This document shows positions 30,241 to 38,818 of a DNA stretch of 64,000 bases, piece by piece (the stretch's first letter is position 1; each line of letters starts with the position of its first letter). This DNA comes from Massilia sp. Mn16-1_5 (GTDB taxonomy: Bacteria > Pseudomonadota > Gammaproteobacteria > Burkholderiales > Burkholderiaceae_D): the NCBI RefSeq assembly GCF_004798585.1, contig NZ_PPXQ01000009.1:186001-250000 (forward strand), in the 5' to 3' direction. A program made the translations under genes and the position numbers. Below the pieces are notes generated by a model. It did no database searches. It was not told the DNA's origin and saw nothing but the letters and a program-made list of their open reading frames with translations.

Positions 30241-30259
30241 ACTTTTCGAATCTAAAAGT
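30241..30259. promoter_or_regulatory. Candidate MarR operator
   Basis: ACTTTT (30241-30246) and AAAAGT (30254-30259) form a perfect inverted repeat around CGAATCT, 19 bases before the MarR start codon. The total span fits MarR-family operators, and autorepression of such operons is usual. Confidence 0.5.
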
Positions 30260-30351
30260 TTAGCATGCGAAGTAATTTCTTCCAAGTTATACGTTGCAGG
30301 CGTGCGTATCGGACATACGGAATGAGGGGAGGCGTCAGCCGGCGCTGCGGA

Positions 30352-31005
30352 TTACGGCTGGGCGGGGTGTTTCGGCTGCAGGCTGGGGATGGCCGCCAGT
30401 GAGGCGGGCAGGTCGAACTCGTGTTCCGGCGCGACCTTGCGCAACACTTCGATCGGCGCATAGCCCCAGTGCACGGCGGCGAAGGCGACGCCGGCGCGGC
30501 GGGCGGCATCGGCGTCGGTGGCCTGGTCGCCGATGTATAGCGCGGCCGAGGGCGCCGTCGCCGCGCGTTTCAAGACCTTGCGGATGCGCGCGGTCTTGCC
30601 GAAGATCGACATGCCGCATTCGTACTGGCTGATCAGGGCCGACAGGTCCGGCCCCAGCACCCGGCGCACATTGTCTTCGGCGTTCGAGGAAACAATGGTC
30701 AACTGGATATCGCCGCGCGCCAGTTCGCGCAAGGCATGTTCGACTTGCGGAAACAGGCGTACCTGCTCGGCGTTCTCGCGCATCAGGGTTTTAAAGGAGG
30801 CGGCGGCCAGCGGCAATTTCCACGCCGGCATGCCGACGTGGCGCATGATCTCGCGCGTGCCGAAATAGCGCAGGCGCTCGACGTGCGCGTGGTCGATGCG
30901 GCGAAAGCCGTGTTCGTCAGCGATCCGGTTGAAGACGCTGATGAAGAACGGAAACGAGTCGGCAAGGGTGCCGTCGAAGTCGAAAATGGCGAGGCGGTAG
31001 CGCAT
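30352..31005 (-). CDS. HAD-superfamily hydrolase, phosphoglycolate phosphatase-like
   Basis: A 217-residue cytoplasmic phosphatase. Motif I is FDFDGTLADS with nucleophile Asp9 and acid/base Asp11; motif II is VSSNAED; the conserved Lys is in FGKTARIRKVLK; motif IV is GDQATDADAARRAG. A helical cap domain is inserted after motif I (subclass IA). ATG 31003-31005 has GGAAG upstream and gives the standard N-terminus; an in-frame ATG six codons earlier is less likely. Substrate not determinable; Gph and MupP-like activities are possible. Confidence 0.88.
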   Translation of the reverse strand: MRYRLAIFDFDGTLADSFPFFISVFNRIADEHGFRRIDHAHVERLRYFGTREIMRHVGMPAWKLPLAAASFKTLMRENAEQVRLFPQVEHALRELARGDIQLTIVSSNAEDNVRRVLGPDLSALISQYECGMSIFGKTARIRKVLKRAATAPSAALYIGDQATDADAARRAGVAFAAVHWGYAPIEVLRKVAPEHEFDLPASLAAIPSLQPKHPAQP

Positions 31006-31047
31006 GGCGCTTCCATGATACACAGGCTGAGGTAAGGTAGCGCAAGC

Positions 31048-32916
31048 TCAGGCCTCGGTGCGTTCCGGCACCACGAAGGCCAGGCTTTCCTCGAACGAGC
31101 GCAGCACCATGTCGACGTGTTCCTGCACCACCGCCTGGTTCGCCGCCGTCTCGCCGAAAGGCAGGCGGATCGTCACCAGTAAGGCGTTCGGCAGGCCGGC
31201 GCGCAGTTCGTCGGCCACGCGTGTCCATTGCTCCAGCGACGCTTCGACCGGGTAGATGATGAACACGGTCGAGATCAGGTCGGCCTTGTCCGGGCCCGGA
31301 TTGTCCTGGTCGGCGCCGACCACCACGCTGCGCGCGTCGACGTCGAGTTCGCGCAGGGAGCGCACCAACAGTTCCGTCAGCAGGTCGTCGCGCTCGGTGC
31401 CGAGACCCGCGCACAGTACGATGGAGCGCGAAGGCACGTCGAGCGAGCCCTGCCAGCGGCCCAGGCGCGCTTCGCGCATCTGGCGCAGGTGGGCGCCGAC
31501 GTTGGCGTCCAGCAGCGACACCCGACCCTTGCGGCGCTTGCGCATCGGCTCGCTCGATACCGGCGTCAGGGTTGCGGCGACCTCGGCGATCGTCGTGCGC
31601 AGGTGGGCGGCCTGCGCGCTCTCGAGGTGGCCGGTGCGCTGTTCCGCCGCCGCCATCGAGATCCCCGGCAGCAGGATCTGGTCGCAATAGCGGGCGAAGC
31701 TGTGGCGCTCGAGGTAGCTGCGTGCGTCGGAAATGATACTGTGTGTCTCGCCTGCGAGGATGCGCTGGTAGAAGCGCTGGGCCACGTTCACGTTCGGCAC
31801 GTCGCCCAGCAGGATCGTGATCGGCTCCAGTGCGCGCACGTGGCGTCCGGCCACCACCAGGCACAGGGTCAATGGCGTCGACAGCAGCAGGCCGACCGGT
31901 CCCCACATCGCGCCCCAGAACAGGGCCGAGACGATCACCGCCAGCGGAGACAGGCCCGAACTTTGCCCGTAGACCTTGGGCTCGACCACGTTCGCCACCA
32001 GCAGCTCCAAAGCCACGAACATCGCCAGGCAGGACAGCGCCATCGTCCAGCCCGGGTCGATGGCGGCCACAAAAATGGCGATCAGCACGCCCGCCACCAT
32101 GATGCCGACGTAAGGCACGAAGCGCAGCAGGCCGGACAGGGCGCCCCACAGCAGCGCGTGCGGCACCCCGAAGGCCCACAGCAGCACGCCGACCAGCGCT
32201 CCGAAGGTCAGGTTGACGACGAATTGCGACAGGAAGAAGCGCGAGACGCCGCGCGTCGCGTCCGACAGCGCGCGCACCGTGCGGCTGATCTCGGCCTGGC
32301 CGGCCAGCCTGATCACGCGGTCGCGCAGCGATTCGTGCTCGAGCAGGATGAACACCAGCAGCACCAGCACCAGGCCCGTTTCTCCGATCGGTCCCCAGGC
32401 CAGCGAGAACAGGCGCGCCAGGGTATCGCGGGTGGTGGCACGCGGGGCGCGGATCTCGACCGGCAGCGGCTGGTTCGCGCTGGTCGTGAGGGTACCGCGG
32501 CGCACGGTGACGGGCGGCGGCGGCGCGACGGGCGATTGCGGAGCGACGGCGCTGAGTTCCGCTTCCAGGCGCGCGAACGGGCGCTCGGTCAGCTCGCGCA
32601 CGCGTTCGATTTTCGATTTGATCGCCGCGCGGTATTCCGGCAGGTCGCGCGTCACGGCCACCAGCTGGAAGGCGAGCACGGTGCCGACGCCGACCACGCA
32701 GGCGCCGGCCAGCAGCACCGACACCAGCGTCGCCGGCAGGCGCGGCAGGCCGACCCGGCGCAACGCGCGGATCAGCGGCGCCAGCACCAGGCTGAGTACC
32801 GTGGCCAGCGCCAGCGGTTCGAGCACGTCGCGGCCGAAATACAGCAGGCCCAGGATGCAGGTGGCGGTGACGACCGAACTGGCGGTCAGGTTGCTGAACA
32901 GGCTTGATTCGCGCAT
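31048..32916 (-). CDS. AI-2E family (PerM-like) transporter with extra C-terminal domain
   Basis: A 622-residue inner-membrane protein; ordinary AI-2E/PerM proteins have about 350-370. Residues 10-90 hold three membrane segments, followed by a long cytoplasmic or periplasmic region with a coiled helix, then five more segments to about residue 365 including LRFVPYVGIMVAGVLIAIFV, a family marker. The C-terminal 250 residues are soluble. First a helical part (FYQRILAGETHSIISDARSY), then an alpha/beta part beginning RSIVLCAGLGTERDDLLTELL. This resembles a cobalamin-binding-type cap plus Rossmann fold but lacks the D-x-H-x-x-G cobalamin ligand. Transported compound unknown. Confidence 0.82.
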   Translation of the reverse strand: MRESSLFSNLTASSVVTATCILGLLYFGRDVLEPLALATVLSLVLAPLIRALRRVGLPRLPATLVSVLLAGACVVGVGTVLAFQLVAVTRDLPEYRAAIKSKIERVRELTERPFARLEAELSAVAPQSPVAPPPPVTVRRGTLTTSANQPLPVEIRAPRATTRDTLARLFSLAWGPIGETGLVLVLLVFILLEHESLRDRVIRLAGQAEISRTVRALSDATRGVSRFFLSQFVVNLTFGALVGVLLWAFGVPHALLWGALSGLLRFVPYVGIMVAGVLIAIFVAAIDPGWTMALSCLAMFVALELLVANVVEPKVYGQSSGLSPLAVIVSALFWGAMWGPVGLLLSTPLTLCLVVAGRHVRALEPITILLGDVPNVNVAQRFYQRILAGETHSIISDARSYLERHSFARYCDQILLPGISMAAAEQRTGHLESAQAAHLRTTIAEVAATLTPVSSEPMRKRRKGRVSLLDANVGAHLRQMREARLGRWQGSLDVPSRSIVLCAGLGTERDDLLTELLVRSLRELDVDARSVVVGADQDNPGPDKADLISTVFIIYPVEASLEQWTRVADELRAGLPNALLVTIRLPFGETAANQAVVQEHVDMVLRSFEESLAFVVPERTEA

Positions 32917-32996
32917 CGGGGCAGTGCTGTATGAGGACGATCGTTAATGGGCGCGAGCAGTCTAGCACCAATGGCAACCCGGCAGTTCGCCGGCCT

Positions 32997-35069
32997 TTAC
33001 AGGTTTGCCAGGGCGGCCAGCAGCCCCGCCGCCTCGACCGGCTTCACGAAGTGGTGGTCGAAGCCGGCCTGGCGCGAGGATTCGCGGTCGCTCGACTGGC
33101 CGTAGCCGGTCAGCGCCACGTACAGCGCGCCGGCCAGCGCCGGCTGTGCACGCAGCTGGCGCGCCAGTGCGTGGCCGTCGATCAGCGGCATGCCGATGTC
33201 GAGGATGAAGACCTCGGGCGGATCGCCGAGTGCCGCCTCGAGGGCGTCGCGCGGGTCGTTGATGGCCTGGACCTGGTGGCCGGCTTCGGCGAGCAGGGCC
33301 GACAGGGTCGCGGCCGCATCGACGTTGTCGTCGACCAGCAGGATGCGCAGCGCCCGGCTGGACGCGTCAGGCGGCGTTGCGCCCGCTGCCGGCGCTGCCG
33401 GATGCGGCAGCTGCGCCGCCACCGGCAGCACGACCGTGAAGCAGCTGCCCGTGCCGGGACCGTCGCTATGCGCCGCCACCTGGCCGCCGTGCATGGTGAC
33501 GATGTTCTTGACCAGCGCCAGGCCAAGCCCGAGGCCGCCCTGGGCCCGGTCCGGCGTGCGCTTGCCTTGCACGAACAGGTCGAAGATATGCGGCAGCAGC
33601 GCCGACTCGATGCCGTTGCCGTCGTCCTGCACGGCAATACGGACCAGGCCGTCCTCGACGCGCAGCGAGAGCGTGATGTGTCCGCCCGGCGGCGTGTACT
33701 TGGCGGCGTTCGCCAGCAGGTTGGCGGTCACCTGGATCAGGCGCGCGCGGTCGCCCAGCACGCCGGCCGGGGCCGAGCCGAGCTGCAGCACCAGTGTGTG
33801 GCGCCCGGATTCGAGCAGCGGGTGCACCTGTTCGGCGGCGCTGGTGACGACGCTTTTCACGTCGACCGGCGCCTTTTCCAGCTGCACCATCCCGCGCGTG
33901 ACGCGCGAGACGTCCAACAGATCGTTCACCAGCGTCGTCATGTGGTTGACCTGGCGCGAGATCACTTCGCTGTACTGGCGCACCTTGTCCGGATTGTTCG
34001 GCGCCAGGCGCAGCACCTGGGCCGCGGCGCTGATCGGCGCCAGGGGATTACGCAGCTCGTGCGCCAGCATCGCCAGGAACTCGTCCTTGCGGTGATTTTC
34101 TTCCTGCAGCGCTTCCTCGAAGCGCTTGCGGTCGGTGACGTCGCGCGTGGTGCCGGCGATCGCCTCGACTTCGCCGTCGGGTCCGAGGATGGGCACGAAG
34201 ATGTAGTCGTAGATGCGCCGTCCGAAGGTACCGTTGAAGGGGACGTCGCCGCGGATCGGCGCCTTGGTCGCCTTGACCTGCTCGATCTCGCGGTCGTGCA
34301 TGGCCGCGTGCCAGGGTTCGTAGCCGAGCTCCCAGCAGGTCTTGCCGATGGCTTCCTCGAAGGTCTTGCCCCACATTTGCAGCAGCACCGCGTTGGCATA
34401 CGTAAAACGGTGCTCGAGGTCGAACACGTAGGCCAGGTCGGGCGAGTTCGAGAGCACGGTTTCGTAGAGGCGCCGGCGGCGTTCGGATTCCTCGGCCATG
34501 GCCGCCAGCTCGCGCTCGGCGGCGGCGTGGCGCGCCGCGTTTTCCTGCTCGCGCAGGTGGCGCTCGGTGAGGAGGGCGAGCAGGTCGGTGAAGTAGCCGA
34601 TCTCGCCGGCCAGCGCCGCGTCGGGGGCGTTCGGCGCTGCATGAAAGAAGGCCAGGGTGCCGAGCACGCGTCCGCCCGGCGAATGCAGCGGGAAGGACCA
34701 GCACGAACGCACGCCGTGTTGGGCCGCCAGGGGCAGGTAGGGCTGCAGCAGCGGTTCGGCCAGCACGTCCTCGACGACGACGACCTGCCCGCTATGCGCC
34801 GCACGGCCGCAGGAGGCTTCCTCCGGACCGACCGGCAGCCGCGCCAGCGCATCGGCGAACGCGGCGGGCAGGCCGGCCGATGCGGCCATGCGCAGCTCGT
34901 TGGCCGGCGCGGCCAGCAGGTAAAGCGCGGCCCAGGCCTGTTGGCCGATCAGGCGCCGCGCCTCTTCCAGCAGGCTTTGCAGGATGACGTCATAGGGCGC
35001 GCCACGCACCGCCTCCGACAGGACGTGCTTCAATCCGTCGAACTTCAAGCCTGCTGCTGTGGACCTCAT
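32997..35069 (-). CDS. Hybrid sensor histidine kinase (GAF-PAS-HisKA-HATPase-REC)
   Basis: A 690-residue soluble sensor kinase without membrane segments. Order: GAF domain (about 20-170), short coiled coil (170-205), PAS (205-315), HisKA with phospho-acceptor His337 in MLAHELRNPLAPI, HATPase with N box NLLANAAKYTP (449-460), G boxes DDGNGIE and GGLGLGLAL (510-519), and a receiver domain (575-690) with DD at 580-581 and phospho-acceptor Asp624 in ILDIGMP. No partner regulator gene is adjacent. Input is probably a cytoplasmic ligand or redox signal. Confidence 0.92.
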   Translation of the reverse strand: MRSTAAGLKFDGLKHVLSEAVRGAPYDVILQSLLEEARRLIGQQAWAALYLLAAPANELRMAASAGLPAAFADALARLPVGPEEASCGRAAHSGQVVVVEDVLAEPLLQPYLPLAAQHGVRSCWSFPLHSPGGRVLGTLAFFHAAPNAPDAALAGEIGYFTDLLALLTERHLREQENAARHAAAERELAAMAEESERRRRLYETVLSNSPDLAYVFDLEHRFTYANAVLLQMWGKTFEEAIGKTCWELGYEPWHAAMHDREIEQVKATKAPIRGDVPFNGTFGRRIYDYIFVPILGPDGEVEAIAGTTRDVTDRKRFEEALQEENHRKDEFLAMLAHELRNPLAPISAAAQVLRLAPNNPDKVRQYSEVISRQVNHMTTLVNDLLDVSRVTRGMVQLEKAPVDVKSVVTSAAEQVHPLLESGRHTLVLQLGSAPAGVLGDRARLIQVTANLLANAAKYTPPGGHITLSLRVEDGLVRIAVQDDGNGIESALLPHIFDLFVQGKRTPDRAQGGLGLGLALVKNIVTMHGGQVAAHSDGPGTGSCFTVVLPVAAQLPHPAAPAAGATPPDASSRALRILLVDDNVDAAATLSALLAEAGHQVQAINDPRDALEAALGDPPEVFILDIGMPLIDGHALARQLRAQPALAGALYVALTGYGQSSDRESSRQAGFDHHFVKPVEAAGLLAALANL

Positions 35070-35151
35070 TGTTATATCCGGCGCTAGGAAAGGAGCTCGA
35101 TTCTAGCCCAGCAATCCTGAGCGCGATGTCATTTTATGTAGCATGCAAGCC

Positions 35152-36057
35152 TCAGGCCAGCCCGGGAATCAGCGAACGGTGCGCCGCCACGCCCGCCATG
35201 GCGCCGTCGGCCACGGCAAGGGCGACGTTGCCGGTGGCGCGCGCCATGTCGCCGCAGCAGAATACCCCGGCTACGCTGCTGGCCTTCATCGCGTCGGTAC
35301 GGACAAAGGCGCCCATCGGACCTTCCTCCATCTCGCAGCCCAGTTGCGCCGCGATCGGGCTGGCGAGCTGCATCCGGGGCGCCACGAACAGGCCCGCCAT
35401 TGGCAGCACGCGGCCGTCCTTGAGCACCACGTCGGCCACGCCGGCGATGCGCGCGATGCCGCCACGCTCGAGGGTGACACCGCGGGTGGCCAGCGCCTCC
35501 AGCTGGGCGTCGTCCGGCTCGAAGGCGCCGTTCAGGAAGAAGGTGACGCGGCCCCAGTCCGGCAGCATCAGCGCGTGGTGCATCGACAGTGGACCGACGG
35601 CGAGCACGCCGATTTCTCCGGCATCGAGTTCGTAGCCGTGGCAGTAGGGGCAGTGGAACACGCTGCGACCCCAGCGTTCACGCAGGCCCTCGATCGCCGG
35701 CAGCTCGTCGCGCATGCCGGTAGCCAGTACCAGGCGGCGGCCGGCATAGTTGGCGCCGTCGAGCAGCGTGACGGCAAAGCCATCCCCCGAGGCCTGCGCC
35801 TGTGCTGCCGTGCCCTCGGCCCAGCTCACGGTCGGATACTGCAGCAGCTGCGCGCGCGCGGTGGCGGCAATCGCAGCCGCCTCCATGCCGTCGCGGCTCA
35901 GGAAGCCGTGCGAGTGTTGTGCAAAGCGGTTGCGCCGCTGCCCTGCGTCGATCACGAGTACACGTTTTCTTGCCCGCGCCAGCTGGGTTGCGGCCGACAG
36001 GCCGGCATAGCTGCCGCCGATGACGATGGCGTCGAATTCAGGTGCGCTGGTGTGCAT
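35152..36057 (-). CDS. FAD-dependent thioredoxin-reductase-like oxidoreductase
   Basis: A 301-residue flavoprotein of the thioredoxin reductase/AhpF-like group. FAD-binding GGSYAG (14-19) and the second FAD site VFCCGDMA near the C-terminus are seen. The redox pair is CPYC (136-139) in FHCPYCHGYE, rather than CATC of true thioredoxin reductases; such proteins form the NAD(P)/FAD-dependent class that often lacks thioredoxin reduction. The NAD-binding loop is poorly conserved (VLAVGPLSMHHA). ATG 36055-36057 has GGGAG upstream. The start lies 20 bases inside the Rrf2 gene, so the two form a coupled operon. Confidence 0.87.
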   Translation of the reverse strand: MHTSAPEFDAIVIGGSYAGLSAATQLARARKRVLVIDAGQRRNRFAQHSHGFLSRDGMEAAAIAATARAQLLQYPTVSWAEGTAAQAQASGDGFAVTLLDGANYAGRRLVLATGMRDELPAIEGLRERWGRSVFHCPYCHGYELDAGEIGVLAVGPLSMHHALMLPDWGRVTFFLNGAFEPDDAQLEALATRGVTLERGGIARIAGVADVVLKDGRVLPMAGLFVAPRMQLASPIAAQLGCEMEEGPMGAFVRTDAMKASSVAGVFCCGDMARATGNVALAVADGAMAGVAAHRSLIPGLA

Positions 36058-36496
36058 GGTGTTCTCCCAAGTGTTGTACGTACTGTGCATTGAAGCGTTC
36101 GGACAGCTCGGCCAGCGAGACCTCGCCCAGGCGTTTTACAAGCAGCGCCTCGGCTTCGTCGAAGGCGCTGGCCAGCGACTGGTTCACGACCTTCTCGACC
36201 AGGCAGGCCGGATCGTCGACCCGATTCCCCATTGCGAACACGGTGGGCGCGCCGACGGCGTCGTAGATGTCGCGCAGGCTCACCTGCCGCAGATCCGCCG
36301 TGACCACCCAGCCGCCGCCATGGCCCTTGCCCGAGCCGACGTAGCCGCGTTCGCGCAGGCCGGCCAGCGTGCGCCGCACCAGCACGGCATTCGTGTGCAG
36401 GAAGCCGGCCAGCTCCTCCGAGGTGAGGGGGCGCTCGCTGTGGGCCATGTGCAGCAGCAGGTGCAGGATCGAGGAAAGCCGGGAATCGCGTCTCAT
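36038..36496 (-). CDS. Rrf2 family transcriptional regulator
   Basis: A 152-residue winged-helix protein. RLSSILHLLLHMAHSERPL and LTSEELAGFLHTNAVLVRRTLAGL carry the helix-turn-helix, and GYVGSGKGHGGGWVV is the wing. Iron-sulfur Rrf2 proteins (IscR, NsrR) use three Cys near residues 92-106; here only one, Cys98 in DDPACLVEK, is present, so an Fe-S cluster is unlikely and sensing may be by a single thiol. It overlaps the downstream flavoprotein gene by 20 bases and probably represses it. Confidence 0.88.
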   Translation of the reverse strand: MRRDSRLSSILHLLLHMAHSERPLTSEELAGFLHTNAVLVRRTLAGLRERGYVGSGKGHGGGWVVTADLRQVSLRDIYDAVGAPTVFAMGNRVDDPACLVEKVVNQSLASAFDEAEALLVKRLGEVSLAELSERFNAQYVQHLGEHHAHQRT

Positions 36497-36616
36497 GTAA
36501 CTTATGATAGTACAAAACCGCGCGGCATGCACGGCGCCTTCTTTTTCAATAGTGTGTTTGCTTAGGGTGAACAGCCTTACAATCTTGTCATCTTCATCAT
36601 CTGCGAAGCGTCGATC

Positions 36617-38245
36617 ATGGCCCAAATCCATCCTGCCGGCTGGCGCGAGATGTCCGTCACCGGTGCCGCCACCCGCGAGATCGAAACCTTGTCCCTGCTC
36701 GAGCAGCGGCTCAGCGACACGCCCTATAGCATCTACCACGGCGTGCACTGGACCAATGTCGAGCAGGGCTATTCGGTGTACGGCGACGTCGACTTCATCA
36801 TCGTCGCCCCCAACGGCCGCATGCTGCTGATCGAGCAGGTCGCCGGCTTCCTCAACGAGACGCCGGACGGCCTGGTAAAAAACTTCCAGGGCAAGCCGAG
36901 AAAGATACGCGCCCACATCCTGCACACGATCGAAGGGCTGACGCGGCGCTACCAGGGCGAGCTGTCGATCGACTACCTGCTGTACTGCCCCGACTACACG
37001 GTGCGCGACCCGAACCTGGCCGGCATCGACCCGCGCCACATCATCGACGCCACCAACAAGGGCAAGCTGGCCAAGGTGATCCGCGAGGCGCTGCCGATCA
37101 CGGATAAAACCGACGAATTCGACAAGGTCACGCGCTACCTCGGCGACACCTTGAGCCTGCGTCCCGACCCCAGCTCGATGATCGGCTCGGCCACGCAGAT
37201 GGTGACGCGCCTGTCCGGCGGCCTGGCCACCTGGGCGCGCCGCCTCGAATTCGAACCGTATCGTTTGCGCGTGGTCGGCACCGCCGGCAGCGGCAAGACC
37301 CAACTGGCGCTGGCCGAATACCAGGCAGCCCTGGATGCCGGACTGCGCCCGCTGTACGTCTGCTTCAACCGCCCGCTGGCCGACCACATCGAAAAACTGG
37401 TGCCGCCCGGCGGGCGCGTCTCGACCTTCCACATGCTGTGCGACGCCTACATGCGCGCACGCGACGTCACACCCGATTACTCCACCCCCGAAGTCTGGGA
37501 CGATATCGAAAAGGCGCTGGCCGACGTCGCGTTCCCCGAGACCTGGCAATACGACGTGCTGATCGTCGACGAAGGGCAGGATTTCTCGACCAGCTGGCGC
37601 GACATCGTGCTCGCCATGCTCAAGCCGGGCGGCCGCGCGATCTGGCTCGAGGACCCCGACCAGAATTTGTATGGCAAGCAGATGGTGGACCTGCCGGGCT
37701 GGGTGAAGCTGCACTCCGACACCAACTACCGCAGCCCGCGCCAGATCGTGCAGATGCTGAAATCGATCGGCGCCGCGCGCGACCCGGTCGAAGCCGGCAG
37801 CCCATTCAAGGGCGCGGACATCGAGGAACTGACCTATCCGGAGGGAGATACCGAGGCGATGCTGGCCCAGACCCGGCGCGCGGTGACGAGCTGCCTGGCC
37901 GCCGGTTTCGGCCGCCACGACATCGCCATCTGCTCCTTCCGCGGGCGCGAAAAGTCGGCGATCCTCAACCTCGACAAGCTGAGCGACGCGCATACGCTGA
38001 AATCCTTCACCGGGTCGTACGACCTGTTCGGCAATCCGGTGTTCAGGGAAGGAGGGCTGCTGGCCGAATCGGTGTACCGCTTCAAGGGCCAGTCGGCGCC
38101 GGCCCTGATTTTTACCGAGATTGATTTCGAGGACATGACGGAGCTCGTGCTGCGTAAACTGTTTGTGGGGATGACGCGGGCAAGGCTGAAACTGGTGCTG
38201 GTGATGAGCGATCGGGCCTCGCTGCAGTTGCTCGACCGGATGTAG
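36617..38245 (+). CDS. UvrD-like helicase with degenerate NERD domain
   Basis: A 542-residue protein. The N-terminal 1-150 match a NERD domain, with GDVDFIIVAPNGRMLLIEQ (56-74) as core; active NERD has E-x-K where this has E-Q-V (73-75), so nuclease activity is probably lost. The helicase part has Walker A GTAGSGKT (221-228), motif II DEGQD (318-322), EDPDQNLY (345-352) and YRSP (371-374), and near the C-terminus MTRARLKLVLV. Architecture parallels the helicase at 2232. Likely DNA repair or defence-type function, unproven. Weak ribosome site before ATG 36617. The flavin reductase gene follows after 2 bases. Confidence 0.83.
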   Translation: MAQIHPAGWREMSVTGAATREIETLSLLEQRLSDTPYSIYHGVHWTNVEQGYSVYGDVDFIIVAPNGRMLLIEQVAGFLNETPDGLVKNFQGKPRKIRAHILHTIEGLTRRYQGELSIDYLLYCPDYTVRDPNLAGIDPRHIIDATNKGKLAKVIREALPITDKTDEFDKVTRYLGDTLSLRPDPSSMIGSATQMVTRLSGGLATWARRLEFEPYRLRVVGTAGSGKTQLALAEYQAALDAGLRPLYVCFNRPLADHIEKLVPPGGRVSTFHMLCDAYMRARDVTPDYSTPEVWDDIEKALADVAFPETWQYDVLIVDEGQDFSTSWRDIVLAMLKPGGRAIWLEDPDQNLYGKQMVDLPGWVKLHSDTNYRSPRQIVQMLKSIGAARDPVEAGSPFKGADIEELTYPEGDTEAMLAQTRRAVTSCLAAGFGRHDIAICSFRGREKSAILNLDKLSDAHTLKSFTGSYDLFGNPVFREGGLLAESVYRFKGQSAPALIFTEIDFEDMTELVLRKLFVGMTRARLKLVLVMSDRASLQLLDRM

Positions 38246-38247
38246 GC

Positions 38248-38811
38248 GTGCGCCGCCGTTACGACAAGGTCGACCTGCCGCTCGAGCAGGTGCGCCGTTA
38301 CCTGGAGTCGGGCCCGCTGGTGCTGGTCAGCTCGGCGTGGCAGGGCGAGCGCGACATCATGACGATGGGCTGGCACACGGTGATGGAATTCAGTCCTTCG
38401 TTGGTCGGCTGCGTGATCGCGCGTGGAAACCACAGCTTCGAACTGGTGCGCCAGAGCCGCGCCTGCGTGCTGAACGTGCCGACCGTGGACCTGATCAATG
38501 AAGTGGTCGGCATCGGGACGAGTACCGGCAGCGAGGGCGACAAGTTCGAACGCTTCGGCCTGAGCGCGCAGGAGCAGGAAGGCGTCGAGGCGCCGGCGAT
38601 TGCCGAATGCGTAGCCAGTTTCGGCTGCCGCCTGCATGACGACAGCCTGGTCGACAAGTACAACTTTTTTATCTGGGAAGTCGTGTCCGCGCGGGTCGCG
38701 CGCGTGCCGCGCCACCCGCGCACGCTGCACTACACGGGAGACGGCGAATTCATGGTGGCCGGGAAGGTCGTCAGGCGGCGCACGCCGGGCATTCTCGACA
38801 AGGAACCCTGA
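38248..38811 (+). CDS. Flavin reductase family protein (DIM6/NTAB)
   Basis: A 187-residue FMN-binding split-barrel protein: SSAWQGERDIMTMGWHTVMEFSPSLVGCVIARGNHSFELV (in parts, DIMTMGWHTVMEFSP and VGCVIARGNHSFELV) is the flavin pocket. The start is a GTG at 38248, two bases after the helicase stop, suggesting coupled translation; no strong ribosome site is visible. Proteins of this type reduce FMN with NAD(P)H or serve flavin-dependent enzymes. The reason it is coupled to a helicase is unknown. Confidence 0.83.
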   Translation: MRRRYDKVDLPLEQVRRYLESGPLVLVSSAWQGERDIMTMGWHTVMEFSPSLVGCVIARGNHSFELVRQSRACVLNVPTVDLINEVVGIGTSTGSEGDKFERFGLSAQEQEGVEAPAIAECVASFGCRLHDDSLVDKYNFFIWEVVSARVARVPRHPRTLHYTGDGEFMVAGKVVRRRTPGILDKEP

Positions 38812-38818
38812 TACGGCC

